This document shows positions 5,917 to 6,538 of a stretch of 6,538 nucleotides of DNA, piece by piece (the first letter of the stretch is position 1; each line of letters starts with the position of its first letter). The stretch spans positions 1 to 6,538 of the forward strand of contig JAUHWE010000275.1 in the NCBI GenBank assembly GCA_030424825.1, read 5' to 3'. Position numbers and translations under genes: made by a program. The notes beneath the pieces are model-generated. The model searched no databases, was not told the DNA's origin, and saw nothing but the letters and a program-made list of their open reading frames with translations. The stretch is from Verrucomicrobiia bacterium. Its GTDB lineage: Bacteria > Verrucomicrobiota > Verrucomicrobiia > Opitutales > Opitutaceae.

Positions 5917-6538
5917 ATGTCTCATCGGCTACGCAAACGTGCCTCGATGGTGGCGCGTCCTTCAGTCGTCCTTTTCGTCGCTCTTTTTCACTGGGGCTTT
6001 CAAAGCGCCTATGGACAGAGCGGAGAGAGTGTTCTGGATCTGCAGAACACGATCCAAAAAATCTATCAAGACCGAAAGAATGCCGTCGTCCGGGTTAAGG
6101 TCGCCGCCGAGGAACGATCAGAGAATGATGACCCCAAAGTGGTCCTTCGTGTGTTTTCTGGATTCTTCATTAGCGAAAAGGGACAAGTTTTAACCAGCTA
6201 CCTGCCTTCTGACAGCACAACCCGAGTTTGGATTGAGCAACGAGGAATCTCCTACCTAGCCGATATAGTGGGATCGGACGCACGCACGAATGTAGCGCTC
6301 CTGCAAGTAATCAATTTGCCAGAATCCTTTGATTACATCGACCCAATCGAAACCAAGGAATCCATAGAGATTGGATCACTGGCCTTTTCAGTTACGAGCC
6401 CTCTCGACTTCAGTCCGACTCCAAAATTTGGCCTCGTAACGGGTCATGAAAGTCATTTCGCAGAAGTTGTCTTTCCCCTAACCTACACCCGACTCAGTAT
6501 TTCGATTGGACCGGCAGAAGGGGGTTCTCCCGCATTCG
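5917..6538 (+). CDS. Secreted trypsin/HtrA-fold protein, probable pseudoprotease (3' end outside window)
   Basis: The frame runs from ATG 5917 to the window end (207 complete codons, no stop). The N-terminus is a signal peptide: MSHRLRKR, then a hydrophobic core (SVVLFVALFHWGF), with likely cleavage near AYG-Q34. The rest follows the S1C (DegP/HtrA) protease pattern: FSGFFISEKGQVLTSYL (80-96, where active enzymes have 'sGfiisxxGxilTNaHV'), VGSDARTNVALLQV (118-131, for 'vgxDxxtDlAlLkv'), then GPAEGGSPAF (198-207, for 'pxnxGNSGGPl'). At the triad positions it has Leu96 for His, Asn125 for Asp and Gly202 for Ser, so hydrolysis looks impossible. It probably acts in the periplasm as a binding, chaperone-like or signal-sensing protein. 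The start is three bases after the upstream stop; ATG 5947 is an alternative that shortens the n-region. Whether a PDZ domain follows cannot be seen. Confidence 0.78.
   Translation, partial: MSHRLRKRASMVARPSVVLFVALFHWGFQSAYGQSGESVLDLQNTIQKIYQDRKNAVVRVKVAAEERSENDDPKVVLRVFSGFFISEKGQVLTSYLPSDSTTRVWIEQRGISYLADIVGSDARTNVALLQVINLPESFDYIDPIETKESIEIGSLAFSVTSPLDFSPTPKFGLVTGHESHFAEVVFPLTYTRLSISIGPAEGGSPAF

Noticed and set aside
5939..6193. Frame inside the pseudoprotease gene
   Set aside because: The overlapping frame from 5917 has a signal peptide and the HtrA motifs in order; this one has none.

Overview
The window looks like a chromosomal segment of a Gram-negative bacterium, most likely from the Verrucomicrobiota (class Opitutia, Puniceicoccales/Opitutales type). 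This placement rests on recalled similarity of the Gre-like protein, the polyprenyl synthase and the sigma factor with its following membrane protein, and on gene starts with no visible Shine-Dalgarno sequence; it has not been checked by a search. A Kdo-pathway enzyme and a lipoprotein fit a cell with an outer membrane. There are no RNA genes, insertion sequences, CRISPR arrays or long repeats.

Layout. (1) Positions 1-1007 hold the 3' part of an apiosidase-like glycoside hydrolase gene that starts outside the window. (2) After a 53-base gap comes a GreA/GreB-family elongation factor-like gene (1061-1528). (3) Facing it, only 14 bases away, is a minus-strand gene for a lipoprotein with a coiled coil and a C-terminal LysM domain (1543-2301). 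(4) An 87-base divergent promoter region separates it from kdsD (2389-3369), arabinose 5-phosphate isomerase, with all four catalytic residues in place. (5) After a 189-base intergenic stretch with one short hairpin comes a long-chain trans-polyprenyl diphosphate synthase (3559-4596). (6) The last block is a compact plus-strand cluster: an ECF-type RNA polymerase sigma factor (4693-5321) split into two overlapping frames, a single-pass membrane protein (5338-5913) in the position of an anti-sigma factor, and a secreted trypsin/HtrA-fold protein (5917 to the window end, incomplete).

Most of the window is envelope biology: LPS inner-core precursor supply (KdsD), the isoprenoid carrier or quinone side chain (polyprenyl synthase), a lipoprotein with a peptidoglycan-binding domain, and a sigma/membrane/periplasmic-protein cluster that resembles an envelope-stress regulatory unit. 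Two features deserve attention. The sigma factor is interrupted by a one-base frame change exactly between sigma-2 and sigma-4, and adding one T in a T-tract restores a family-like 209-residue protein. The last gene keeps the trypsin fold pattern, but the positions of His, Asp and Ser of the catalytic triad are Leu, Asn and Gly, so it appears to be a pseudoprotease. The inverted repeat GGAAACT/AGTTTCC just upstream of the sigma gene may be its autoregulatory promoter or operator.
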